A stretch of DNA of 64,000 nucleotides from positions 248,882-312,881 of the forward strand of contig NZ_KV880638.1 in assembly GCF_001907695.1 (NCBI RefSeq), in the 5' to 3' direction. Every line of letters starts with the position of its first letter. Positions within the stretch are counted from its first letter, which is position 1. The translations under genes and the position numbers were made by a program. Shown here in pieces: positions 46,865 through 55,589 of this stretch. The stretch is from Thalassospira sp. TSL5-1. GTDB lineage: Bacteria; Pseudomonadota; Alphaproteobacteria; Rhodospirillales; Thalassospiraceae. A model generated the notes under the pieces. It saw only the letters and a program-made list of their open reading frames with translations. It was not told the DNA's origin and ran no database searches.

Positions 46865-47818
46865 TCACGCTTTCATTCGGCGTTCGTGAATAAAACGGTT
46901 CAGCGCCGTTCGGGAGAAATGACGTAAAGTGCGGAAAGGATATGTAATGAGTAATTGAATTAGAATAATCGAAGCGGCCACGGGGCGACCGCTAAAATGT
47001 CTAAAACGAAGCTCCGCCCAGCGCCGCATGTAGATATAATTTCCATTGCTTAGCAAGTATTTTTTGTTCTTTTCCAAAAGATAAAGAAAGCTTTCGTGTT
47101 CGTGTTGAGCTGTCTTATCAGAACTATGAGAGGCATATTGTGTTAGCACACTTTCAGAAATCCCGATGAAATGACCTCCGTTAAGAGCAAGTCTGATTGC
47201 AAAATCGGCGTCTTCTTGTCGACGCATGTTTTGATCAAATTCCCCAATCTTCTGGAAGGTCGTTGCGCGAGCCATTAGAGAGCAGGTAGGTGTACCCCCG
47301 CCATAGAAAATACCACGGCGGTAGCGTGCACATAATAAATAGTCGGCGAGTTCTACTCCAATCGGGCCCGGGCCCTTTGATCCAATGGCCAGGATCGGCA
47401 TTTCATAGCCGTTATTGTAAATTCTTTGACCAGAAGCATAGCATGCAATCATCTTTGTATTGGCTAGACGCTCGTATGCAGTGATTCGTTTATACTGGAG
47501 ACGAATTCGGTCTTTCCGACTAACGTCATCATCATCGAAAAAGGCAATGAACTCACCGTTAGATTCTCGAAGAATCGTATTGCGCGCTGCAGCGCATCCT
47601 TTGTTTTGAGCGTGTTCTATTACGCGAATCCGACTATCTTGAGCTGCCCTTTTTTGCAGGATTGCTTGACTTCCATCATGAGATCCGTCATCGACCACCA
47701 AGATTTCCAAATTCTCCCAGTCCTGACTTAATGCACTGTCCAACGCACGACTAATTGTTGTCACTGCGTTGAAGCACGTTATTCCAATAGAGATCAGGGG
47801 AAGCGATTGATCTATCAT
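46865..47818 (-). CDS. Glycosyltransferase family 2 (copy A)
   Basis: 317 residues, GT-A fold. The nucleotide-binding start is ISIGITCFNAVTTISRALDS with the Asp pair in ILVVDDGSHDGS, and the metal motif is EFIAFFDDDDVS. The acceptor-side segment RRQEDADFAIRLALNGGHF is shared with copy B next door. It inverts the anomeric centre, as GT2 enzymes do; the sugar is unknown. Its ATG overlaps the stop of copy B by 4 bp. Confidence 0.9.
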   Translation of the reverse strand: MIDQSLPLISIGITCFNAVTTISRALDSALSQDWENLEILVVDDGSHDGSQAILQKRAAQDSRIRVIEHAQNKGCAAARNTILRESNGEFIAFFDDDDVSRKDRIRLQYKRITAYERLANTKMIACYASGQRIYNNGYEMPILAIGSKGPGPIGVELADYLLCARYRRGIFYGGGTPTCSLMARATTFQKIGEFDQNMRRQEDADFAIRLALNGGHFIGISESVLTQYASHSSDKTAQHEHESFLYLLEKNKKYLLSNGNYIYMRRWAELRFRHFSGRPVAASIILIQLLITYPFRTLRHFSRTALNRFIHERRMKA

Positions 47819-48804
47819 AAGGAATCCGTTTTTTTATGCATATCATGCCAACACTTTTGATGTCGTCGGGTTGCAGAGGCCGGAAGAGACCAAAATAATT
47901 TTTGCAGCGTTTTAAACGGGTACCGCATGCCAATTAAAGCGATTTTCCAGAAGAGGGCTGCTTTATGCCCTTGTAAATGAAGTAATCGCGCGTCCTGCCA
48001 TTTTTTAGAAAAACCTAACCAGCCGTGAAGAGCAAGAAATCCTTGGTGCTTGTGTAATAGAGCAACATAGGCCTCGTGTTCTGCCTCTAGGCGTTTCTCA
48101 TCGCCGGGTGTCATTAATTGACGGACCAATGGTTCGTCCAAACCAGCAAATGCCCCGCCAGCCATTGCCAGTCGGATTGCAAAGTCCGTATCCTCGGCTC
48201 GACGTAGAGATTCATCAAAACCGCCTAGTTGTAGATAAACTGACTTACGCCCTAACTGGGAGCATGTTGCGCACGAGCCAGTTACATTGGGAGTGATGCG
48301 GCCAAGAAGGATACGATCAACCACTGCATCCCCTGCTGGTATTTTGCCGTTCTCCCCACCCATTGTTTGCTCATAGTGTATGACACCATTGGGATAGATC
48401 TGTTCACGTGAAGAATGGCATATTGCCAAATCATGACCAATGGTGCGTTCAGCCTCCGCCAGGCGTGCCATTTGTTTTGAAATACGTTGCGGGTGACTAA
48501 TATCGTCATCGTCGAAGAAGGCAATATACTCACCCTGTGCTGCTTCTATGAGGCGATTGCGACAAGATGCTACACCAAGGTTTTCCTTGTTTTTTAAAAG
48601 GCGGAATGACGGGTATTTATTTCTTTTATCCTGAATAAATTTTTCAATCGTATTAATGGTATCATCTGTTGATGCGTCATCAATTACAAGCACTTCCAAT
48701 GTTGGCCAATCCTGGGCGAATGCTGAATTGAGTGCCGCAGAAATGGTTTTCGCTGCATTAAAGCTGCAGAGTGCGGCTGTTACCATTGGCTTTGAAAGTG
48801 TCAT
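47815..48804 (-). CDS. Glycosyltransferase family 2 (copy B)
   Basis: 329 residues, GT-A fold. Motifs: AALNSAFAQDWPTLEVLVID, YIAFFDDDDISHPQR, and RRAEDTDFAIRLAMAGGAF. The similarity to copy A over the whole length, also in the C-terminal helices (LIGMRYPFKTLQKLF versus LLITYPFRTLRHF), indicates tandem duplication followed by divergence. Confidence 0.9.
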   Translation of the reverse strand: MTLSKPMVTAALCSFNAAKTISAALNSAFAQDWPTLEVLVIDDASTDDTINTIEKFIQDKRNKYPSFRLLKNKENLGVASCRNRLIEAAQGEYIAFFDDDDISHPQRISKQMARLAEAERTIGHDLAICHSSREQIYPNGVIHYEQTMGGENGKIPAGDAVVDRILLGRITPNVTGSCATCSQLGRKSVYLQLGGFDESLRRAEDTDFAIRLAMAGGAFAGLDEPLVRQLMTPGDEKRLEAEHEAYVALLHKHQGFLALHGWLGFSKKWQDARLLHLQGHKAALFWKIALIGMRYPFKTLQKLFWSLPASATRRHQKCWHDMHKKTDSL

Positions 48805-48813
48805 TGGCGTATT

Positions 48814-49530
48814 TTACCTGGCTGAAGCCTCAATAAAGTAAGCAATTGGTGCTCGGCACGCAGGATCATCCTGAACGGCCATTATTTTATCGCGTCCGCG
48901 AAAGTTCTTTTGTGAGTATGCTAGGTCTAGGAGAAGGCTTGTTGTACGTCTTAAGCCTTTTAAGGGACCAGGTAAACCTGTTACTAAGCTGGCTGTGGAA
49001 AAAGGCCCCCATGTTAGGGTTTCAATGTTGACGTTCTTAAAGTTATGATCATGAAGTATTTTTTCCCAGAAGCTGGGTGTTCCCCGATGGTAATCGCTTG
49101 GATGTCCATGTACGGGAAAGAGGAACGGAACCACTAAAATAAGTCGGGCACCATCGCGGCTTACACGGCGTAATTCGGATAAAGTTCCATTTAAGTCACT
49201 GACATGTTCTAAAGTATTTAGAGATATGACGGCATCATATTGGGCCGGATCTGTTGGGATGCGACCGCTTTTATCAAGTAGGAAATGTGGATTTGTGTTG
49301 GGATCAATATTTGCTGACTCATATATAAAACCAGATTCACTGCCCCATTCTGCGATCTTTTCAGCATAATTTACATGTCTTCCCCCACCGAAATCAAGCA
49401 CGCGCCCTTTTAGTCCCAACAGAGCCAGTCGCTCATATTCCAGACAGCGAAGCAGGCTCTGTTTTTTGATTGCTTCGCGAAATGACAAGTATCGCTTCCA
49501 GGTGGGAGGGCGGAATAAAATTTTTGTCAT
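48814..49530 (-). CDS. Class I SAM-dependent methyltransferase
   Basis: About 238 residues from the ATG at 49530, which follows AAGGA; the frame is open to 49545. Motif I is GRVLDFGGGRHVNYAEKIAE, and SLNTLEHVSDLNGTLSELRRV is the post-motif typical of methyltransferase type 11. It lies within a glycan operon and may methylate a sugar or lipid-linked intermediate (inference). Its ATG shares one base with the stop of the flippase gene. Confidence 0.85.
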   Translation of the reverse strand: MTKILFRPPTWKRYLSFREAIKKQSLLRCLEYERLALLGLKGRVLDFGGGRHVNYAEKIAEWGSESGFIYESANIDPNTNPHFLLDKSGRIPTDPAQYDAVISLNTLEHVSDLNGTLSELRRVSRDGARLILVVPFLFPVHGHPSDYHRGTPSFWEKILHDHNFKNVNIETLTWGPFSTASLVTGLPGPLKGLRRTTSLLLDLAYSQKNFRGRDKIMAVQDDPACRAPIAYFIEASAR

Positions 49531-50777
49531 TATTTTTCCTTGCAAACAGATGATGATTTTAGATGGTATTTACGATAAACTATAAATCCAGTGATTAAGC
49601 TGATTGTTGCGCCTTTAAGGATAAAGGCTGCAACAGCTCCTTTTATACCAAAATAAAATGTCAATAAAAGTATTGTTGGGCCATCAATAGCTGCCTGGCT
49701 AAGGGTGATTTGCAGGAACGCCTTGCTATCTAGCTTTGATTTTACATATCGAAAATAAATCTGACCAATTGTCCCGGTGGCAATCCCGGTCGTTAATATC
49801 TGAGCGTAAAAAATAGAATCGTTATATTTGGGGCCAGAAAGAAGTGGTAATATGTATGGTATGGCTATTAATGAAAATAAAAAACAGCCGAAAAGCAATG
49901 TTGCTGTAATTATAAAAGTAAACCTATGCAGGGATTGGTCATAATTTTCTCGGCGAGCAAAGACTGGACCAAGAACGGCTATTGCCTCGCCTATCATTGC
50001 TTGTAACAACTGAGGAATACGTACTGCAACACTGTAAACTGCTAGAGCCTCGGGGCTAATAAAGTAAAAAAGTGCTATTCGGTCTAGTTGCTGAACAGCT
50101 AGAGACGGAATTTCGTACATACTGACTTTCACCCCGTAACGAAGTGCATTTGGTTCTCGTGTTGAAGATTTTGGAATTTGCCGAGTTTGCCACAATGTCG
50201 CGAAAATATTTACTAATCCGGGCGCTAGAAGAGCAATAAGAATAGTCGGAAATATATACTGAGGAAAAGTGAAAGCGCAGGCTGAAACAGTAATGGTGCG
50301 TAAAGTAAAAGAGGCGCCATCGAAAAATAATAGCCGCCAATATTTTTCATCTCCAACAAGAGTGTTGCGCCAGTAAAGAAAACCAGAATATAATGGAAAA
50401 CCTATGCTGGCAGCTAGTAAACCTGCTGCCATTGTGTTGTCCCCGGTATGCATGTGCCACCAAGCGGCGGCGGCCAGCGCTAACATACCTAGTAGTGATG
50501 TTTTCGCTGATAATAGTACAGCGCGGCGAAAGTCTCCTTTATGGCCGCGGGCAAATGATTGAGCGAGTGCGTTGCCAATGCCAGGAAGAGAGGTTAGCCT
50601 TACAAAGCTTATGAGGCCAAGAATTAATGTATAAATGGCGAAATTTTCGGGTGATAACTCTCGAGCCAGGATCGCAAATGTAGCCATGCCGCAAACTAAC
50701 TCAGCAATTTTTCGACCTACAAGTACTGGAGCCTGTTTGCCAAAATGATATGCCAGACTATTCAATTTTAAGGCCAA
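49530..50777 (-). CDS. Wzx-type lipopolysaccharide/oligosaccharide flippase
   Basis: 415 residues with about 12 hydrophobic helices, the layout of polysaccharide transporters of the MOP superfamily. The first helix begins LVGRKIAELVCGMATFAILARELSPENFAIYTLI, which contains the typical start of Wzx proteins (stated here only in part: ILARELSPENFAIYTLI). It would turn undecaprenyl-linked repeat units to the periplasmic face. No Wzy polymerase is in the island; the O-antigen ligase/Wzy-like gene at 63070 could supply it. Confidence 0.87.
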   Translation of the reverse strand: MALKLNSLAYHFGKQAPVLVGRKIAELVCGMATFAILARELSPENFAIYTLILGLISFVRLTSLPGIGNALAQSFARGHKGDFRRAVLLSAKTSLLGMLALAAAAWWHMHTGDNTMAAGLLAASIGFPLYSGFLYWRNTLVGDEKYWRLLFFDGASFTLRTITVSACAFTFPQYIFPTILIALLAPGLVNIFATLWQTRQIPKSSTREPNALRYGVKVSMYEIPSLAVQQLDRIALFYFISPEALAVYSVAVRIPQLLQAMIGEAIAVLGPVFARRENYDQSLHRFTFIITATLLFGCFLFSLIAIPYILPLLSGPKYNDSIFYAQILTTGIATGTIGQIYFRYVKSKLDSKAFLQITLSQAAIDGPTILLLTFYFGIKGAVAAFILKGATISLITGFIVYRKYHLKSSSVCKEK

Positions 50778-50798
50778 GACTATGAATTTCCTAGGGGT

Positions 50799-51620
50799 TT
50801 AAGCCGGCGACCAATTTTTTGAGCGTTTACAGTATAAAAGTGGCTTGGAAGAAGCTCGTCCGCCTACTTCAGTAATTTCATCAAAGTAAATAGAGAGATG
50901 TTTGCATACACGCTCCGTGTCGCAAAGACTTGGATGCAGTTCAATAACCAAATTCTTTACCTTGGCTAAAATTTCGTGCGTACCGCATAAAAAATCTTCT
51001 TCAGACCCCTCTATGTCTACTTTCATCAGGTCAATTTCATGATTTTGGGATGCAGCCTGGTTTACTAATGTTGCAAGACTGGTTGTCTGAACCGGGATTG
51101 CTCCGTTCGCTTCCACACGGTGGCTCATCGAAGGTCCGGAGTCTGATAAAAATACCGTGTCTCCATCTCTTTTACTGGCGGCTGCATGGACGGTACTCCA
51201 AGAGCAACCAAGTCTTCTGCGATTTGCCGCATTGCACTCGACAAGTTTATACGTTTCGGGGTCCGCTTCCACACTAACAATTTGCGCTTTCGGATTTACT
51301 CCAAGTAACCAGATTGCGAATGTGCCGATATGTGTACCTACGTCTAAGACCGCTGGAGATGTGATGTTGCGTAATTCATCATCTAGAAATGCATACTCCA
51401 AGTCTATTAGTACTTCCTTAAGTGCTTGCTCGTCGATGCCGCGGAATACTATGTCTCCTGAAGCTGCATGGATTAACTGAGGTGCGTAAATATCTTTGCG
51501 AATACCTAAAACAAGCCTTAAAGCTGTCAGTGGATTTCCGCTTAGCTTCGTCATCCAGGACACCCGTTTTGTGAGGTTGCCTAGGCGTTTCCAGAAATAA
51601 GAAACTTTAGCTGGGGTCAC
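50799..51620 (-). CDS. FkbM family methyltransferase
   Basis: 273 residues. The FkbM core has PAVLDVGTHIGTFAIWLLG as motif I, IVSVEADPETYKLVECNAA as motif II, and LMKVDIEGSEEDFLCG with the family's conserved KVDIEG. FkbM-type enzymes often O-methylate sugars or glycan ends, sometimes to stop chain growth. It is the first gene of the island operon; the promoter should lie between it and the divergent nucleosidase gene. Confidence 0.9.
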   Translation of the reverse strand: MTPAKVSYFWKRLGNLTKRVSWMTKLSGNPLTALRLVLGIRKDIYAPQLIHAASGDIVFRGIDEQALKEVLIDLEYAFLDDELRNITSPAVLDVGTHIGTFAIWLLGVNPKAQIVSVEADPETYKLVECNAANRRRLGCSWSTVHAAASKRDGDTVFLSDSGPSMSHRVEANGAIPVQTTSLATLVNQAASQNHEIDLMKVDIEGSEEDFLCGTHEILAKVKNLVIELHPSLCDTERVCKHLSIYFDEITEVGGRASSKPLLYCKRSKNWSPA

Positions 51621-51837
51621 GGGTAGCCCTCTTGATTATTTATGCTTTGGTTGGTTGTAGATGGTGAGTTGAACCACTGATTTTAGCAAGAACGTATCGT
51701 ATAATGATGCTGTACTTGGGTGTCAATGATGACTGAAATTTCAAATATGTTGTCGGTCTGATTTTGATTGAACTTTGTTCAAGTTCGAAAAGTTCATCAA
51801 TCGTTAAGGTGATGCCTGTCAAATCGGGTGAGGAAAG

Positions 51838-52455
51838 ATGAGAGATAGCGTAGTCTATGTCATGGCTGCTCCAGCTGAATACGGCCCTCATTTGCAGGCC
51901 AAGATAACGCCTGAAATGATTGGTGTTGGTCCTGTTGAAGCTGCGGTAAATTTAACGGCTGTTTTGGCGCGTAGGGAAATTGAAGGGAAGTTACCGGATG
52001 TCGTGGTATCTCTGGGTTCAGCCGGATCTCGGCACTTGGTTCAGGCCGAGATTTATCAGGTCACTGCTGTTTCCTATCGTGATATGGACGCCTCGCCGCT
52101 GGGCTTTGAGAAAGGCTGCACGCCTTTTGTCGAGTTTCCGGCTATTGTTGCCCTGCCCCATCGTATTCCCGGTATTGCGGAGGCAACATTGTCGACAGGC
52201 GGGAACATTGTTTCTGGTGCTGCTTATGATTCCATTGATGCTGATATGGTGGATATGGAAACCTATGCCGTTTGGCGCGTATGTGAGAAATTTGGCTTGC
52301 CTTTGATTGGCCTGCGGGGCATTTCCGATGGCAAAAAAGAACTGACCCATATTTCGGACTGGACGGAGTATCTCCATGTTATCGACGAGAAATTGAGTCT
52401 GGCTGTTGATCAATTGGAAAAGACGCTTGAGAACGGTGATGTCGTTTTAACCTGA
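51838..52455 (+). CDS. mtnN: 5'-methylthioadenosine/S-adenosylhomocysteine nucleosidase
   Basis: 205 residues, shorter than the usual 230. Despite that, GVGPVEAAVNLTAVL, VVSLGSAGSRHL, the substrate-binding MVDMETYAVWRV, and the catalytic Asp in GISDGKKEL are all present. It cleaves MTA and SAH to adenine and thioribose products, removing inhibitors made by methyltransferases. GAGGA precedes the ATG. It lies just outside the AT-rich island and shares the interval upstream of the FkbM gene. It ends at a strong bidirectional terminator. Confidence 0.88.
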   Translation: MRDSVVYVMAAPAEYGPHLQAKITPEMIGVGPVEAAVNLTAVLARREIEGKLPDVVVSLGSAGSRHLVQAEIYQVTAVSYRDMDASPLGFEKGCTPFVEFPAIVALPHRIPGIAEATLSTGGNIVSGAAYDSIDADMVDMETYAVWRVCEKFGLPLIGLRGISDGKKELTHISDWTEYLHVIDEKLSLAVDQLEKTLENGDVVLT

Positions 52456-52481
52456 GCCTGCCAGCGGCCGGAAATAATGAT

Positions 52482-52518
52482 AAAAATGCCGCCTGCGGGA
52501 AATGCAGGCGGCATTTTT
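52482..52518. terminator. Bidirectional terminator between nucleosidase and TPP-enzyme genes
   Basis: AAAAATGCCGCCTGC (52482-52496) pairs perfectly with GCAGGCGGCATTTTT (52504-52518) across a 7-nt loop. With A and T runs on both sides it can stop transcription from either gene. Confidence 0.95.
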
Positions 52519-52551
52519 GTTCAATCTCAGTGTTCATCGCCAAAGGCGGGC

Positions 52552-54219
52552 TTAACCACCATTCCGGATTTCATCCAGCGTCTTTACCGGCGTAAGTGCC
52601 TGCGGGTCAACTTGGACTTCGATGATGGCGGGTTTGTTGGCCGCCATGGCGCGTTCAAGGGCCGGGGCGAAATCCTCGGTTTTGGTGACGGTTTCGCCGT
52701 GTCCGCCAAAGACGCGGGCGTAGCCAGCGAAATCCGGGTTGTGCAGTTCGGTGCCAGAAACGCGGGCCGGATAGTTGCGTTCCTGGTGCATGCGGATGGT
52801 GCCAAACATGCCGTTATTGACCACCACAACAATGATATTGGCCCCATATTGCACGGCGGTTGCAAATTCCTGCCCGTGCATTAAAAAGCAGCCATCACCG
52901 GCCAGGCAGACCACCGGACGGTCCGGGTGGTGGAGCTTTGCCGAAACCGATGCCGGCAGACCATAGCCCATCGAGCCTGATGTCGGAGCCAGCTCGGTGC
53001 GATAGCTGCGATAGCGATAGAAACGATGCAAAAAGGCCGCGTAATTGCCGGCACCATTGGTGACAATGGCGTTGTCAGGCAGCACATCGCGCAAATGGCC
53101 AATGACATGAGCCATTTTCACATCCCCGGGCGTATCTAGCGGAGTAGAGAAAGCCAGATAGGCATCGCGGGCCTGTTTGATTTGCTCTGTACGTGCAGCA
53201 CCATCCACGGGCGCCATATTGGCAAGGGCGCGCATAAACGAGCGCTGGGAGGCATTAATCGCGATATCGGGGCGATACACCCGGCCAAGTTCATCGGGGC
53301 CCGGATAGACATGGATCAGGCGCTGCTTGGGGCAGGGAATGTCGAGCAGGCTATAGCCACTGCTGGTCATTTCCCCCATGCGCGAGCCGACAAGAATAAC
53401 CAGATCGGAATCGCGAATAAAACCGGCCAGCTTGGGATTGATGCCAATGCCAACATCGCCAATAAAATTGGGGTGGGTATTGGGCATGTAATCCTGACAG
53501 CGGAACGAGGTTGCGATGGCAACATTGTTGGCTTCGGCAAAGGCGACCAGGTTTTTGCTGGTTTCAGCCGTCCAGCCGCCGCCACCGACAATCATCACCG
53601 GCTGGCGGGCTTTTTCCAGCTCGGCGCGAAAGAGTGCCACGTCTTCAGCGGCGGTTTTGGCTTCCACCTCGACATAGCGTTTGCCATCGGCGACCACAGC
53701 ACTGGACGAAAGCATATCCTCGGGCAGGGCAAGAACGACAGGCCCTGGGCGGCCAGATGTCGCGATGTGATAGGCGTGGCTGATATATTCGGGAATGCGT
53801 TCGATGCTGTCGATCTGGCCGACCCATTTGCAGAGCGGTTCGAACATTTTACGGTAATCGACTTCCTGGAACGCTTCGCGGTCGACCATATCCCGGCCAA
53901 TCTGGCCGACAAACAGGATCATCGGGGTTGAATCCTGATGGGCAACATGGACACCGGCAGACGCATTGGTGGCGCCGGGGCCGCGCGTGACCATGCAAAT
54001 GCCGGGTTTGCCTGTCAGTTTGCCATAAGCTTCGGCCATCATGGCTGCACCGCCTTCCTGACGGCAGATAACAGGGGTAATTTCGGGGTGATCGACCATG
54101 CCGTCAAGTACAGCCAGAAAGCTCTCGCCTGGGACCAGAAAGGCGCGTTCGCAGCCATGAATTTGCAGTTGATCGACAAGGATGCGTCCGCCGTGGCGCA
54201 AACCGGGTTGTATGGACAT
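52552..54219 (-). CDS. Thiamine pyrophosphate enzyme (acetolactate synthase-like)
   Basis: 555 residues. The N-terminal pyrimidine-binding domain has the catalytic Glu in CRQEGGAAMMAEAYG and then TRGPGATNASAGVHVAHQDS. The central domain is a Rossmann-type fold (PVMIVGGGGWTAETSK). The C-terminal TPP domain has the metal motif GDGCFLMHGQEF to VVVNNGMFG. It decarboxylates a 2-oxo acid, but whether it is an acetolactate synthase, oxalyl-CoA- or benzoylformate-type enzyme cannot be told. No ilvH-like small subunit is adjacent, which argues against a classical biosynthetic role. Confidence 0.87.
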   Translation of the reverse strand: MSIQPGLRHGGRILVDQLQIHGCERAFLVPGESFLAVLDGMVDHPEITPVICRQEGGAAMMAEAYGKLTGKPGICMVTRGPGATNASAGVHVAHQDSTPMILFVGQIGRDMVDREAFQEVDYRKMFEPLCKWVGQIDSIERIPEYISHAYHIATSGRPGPVVLALPEDMLSSSAVVADGKRYVEVEAKTAAEDVALFRAELEKARQPVMIVGGGGWTAETSKNLVAFAEANNVAIATSFRCQDYMPNTHPNFIGDVGIGINPKLAGFIRDSDLVILVGSRMGEMTSSGYSLLDIPCPKQRLIHVYPGPDELGRVYRPDIAINASQRSFMRALANMAPVDGAARTEQIKQARDAYLAFSTPLDTPGDVKMAHVIGHLRDVLPDNAIVTNGAGNYAAFLHRFYRYRSYRTELAPTSGSMGYGLPASVSAKLHHPDRPVVCLAGDGCFLMHGQEFATAVQYGANIIVVVVNNGMFGTIRMHQERNYPARVSGTELHNPDFAGYARVFGGHGETVTKTEDFAPALERAMAANKPAIIEVQVDPQALTPVKTLDEIRNGG

Positions 54220-54672
54220 GTTATTCCTCGTTGGTGGCAGATGGTGGCGTTAGTTCTTTGTCCTAACGCCAAGGATATCACCATGACCGGCACGTAAGGT
54301 AAAGAACGGATATGAGCAAAAGGGGGCGATATTGTGCTGCCAAAACGGAGATTGCCATTTCGCAGCGGCCTTCACACAATCGGAACACGTTATGGCAAAG
54401 GCCGGGGATCTTGCAAATATCGGCACGGAGTGTGTAGGACTATTCTGCCTTGGGGTGATTTTTCGCAGATGCCACGGTGGTTTGGGCGTGCAGAGCTTTA
54501 AAACCTGTGCAATCGTGATTTAATCGTGCAGATTGCATGAAATTTCAATTTGTGACTGGATTCAATGGGATCAGCTTCATAGGATGCGGGCAGGATCATG
54601 GGTCGTCCAAAAGGGCCGGGAAATCGGTCGCGATTTCCCGATGTGCCAGATAATCGATAAAAGCGGGTGCGA
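54220..54672. other. Gene-free interval of about 450 bp between divergent genes
   Basis: This holds the promoters of the TPP enzyme and the SH3 protein. No convincing gene, repeat or RNA structure is visible; the short open frames have weak starts. Confidence 0.5.
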
Positions 54673-55506
54673 ATGAAAAAGCTGATTGTCGGAATCGTTG
54701 TTCTTGGGGTTGTTGTCGCCGGAGGTGGATTTTACTGGACTCAGCAACAGGCAAAGCAGCAAAGAATGGCTAATCACTTTCAGCCGTCTCCGGCTCAGCT
54801 TTATACGGGCATTGCTGACCAGGTTACGCCGGTTTTTGATTTGCATGGCTATAAAATCGCCATGCTTGTCCCTGGCGACCGGACCAACGGCGATAGCTGG
54901 GTTTTTCGGGGTACCGCGCGCAGTGGCAATCTTTCGCCCGCTTATTACGGCCAGGTTGATTATACCTGTGGGCCGCAGGGCGGGGATGAAGATGCGTGCT
55001 GGAAATTGAGCCAACTGGTTGTTGACGGGCGCCCGTTAAAGCTGGTTGGAACGGTGGCGGAAAACGGCGATGCGTCCGATACGCCTGACGAGACAGCGGC
55101 CCTTGAAAGCCGCGAATCCCAAGCCCTTGGGATGACGAATGCGCTTGATACCGCCATGCCGGGAGATGGGGCGGTTCAGCCTGTAGCACCAGACGCATCC
55201 GGGGCGGCGGACAGGCAGGCATCGGATGGTCCCGCGGATGAAACGGCGCAGGCGACGGCAGATGATGATGGTGCAGACAACAACAATGCCGATCAGGAAA
55301 AAGCGGATGTCTGGCGGACCACGTCAGATAATGTCAATGCCCGCATGGGGCCGGGCACCGATTATGAAGTCGCCTTTGCCATGCCGCAAAGCACCCCGAT
55401 GCAGTTGCTGGAGCAGAAAGACGGTTGGGGGCATTTTTCCTATGTCGGGCCGGATGGCAACACATATCGTGTCTGGATTTATATGAATCTGGTTGCCAAA
55501 GACTGA
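54673..55506 (+). CDS. Membrane-anchored SH3b-domain protein
   Basis: 277 residues from ATG 54673. A single N-terminal helix (LIVGIVVLGVVVAGGGFYW) anchors it to the inner membrane with the bulk in the periplasm. Residues about 140-205 are an Ala/Asp/Gln-rich acidic linker. The C-terminal 60 residues are a bacterial SH3 domain (DNVNARMGPGTDYEVAFAM, then DGWGHFSYVG). Such domains often bind peptidoglycan or proteins in the envelope. The middle part has a Cys pair (YTCGPQGGDEDACW) that could form a disulfide. Function unknown. Confidence 0.75.
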   Translation: MKKLIVGIVVLGVVVAGGGFYWTQQQAKQQRMANHFQPSPAQLYTGIADQVTPVFDLHGYKIAMLVPGDRTNGDSWVFRGTARSGNLSPAYYGQVDYTCGPQGGDEDACWKLSQLVVDGRPLKLVGTVAENGDASDTPDETAALESRESQALGMTNALDTAMPGDGAVQPVAPDASGAADRQASDGPADETAQATADDDGADNNNADQEKADVWRTTSDNVNARMGPGTDYEVAFAMPQSTPMQLLEQKDGWGHFSYVGPDGNTYRVWIYMNLVAKD

Positions 55507-55589
55507 GCCTTTTGGGCTTTTGACCCGGTAGGCTGCCGGTTTGTTGCTTTCGGATTGTCCTGATTCGGAAGAAAAAACGAGGATATTTT

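Larger units (their letters stand above)
44298..51634. mobile_element. Putative genomic island at tRNA-Arg(CCG), glycan assembly cargo
   Basis: The region begins at the 3' end of a tRNA gene with an integrase N-terminal fragment and continues with seven minus-strand genes whose sequence is visibly richer in A and T than the genes on either side. All seven belong to a polysaccharide-assembly set. No second copy of the tRNA 3' end was found at the right edge, so the right border is set only by composition, between the FkbM gene and the nucleosidase gene. The island is probably immobile now. Confidence 0.6.

Noticed and set aside
51621..51840. Possible right attachment site of the island
   Set aside because: No copy of the tRNA 3' end (GGTTCGAATCCTG and following bases) was found near the right edge. 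Border set by composition only.
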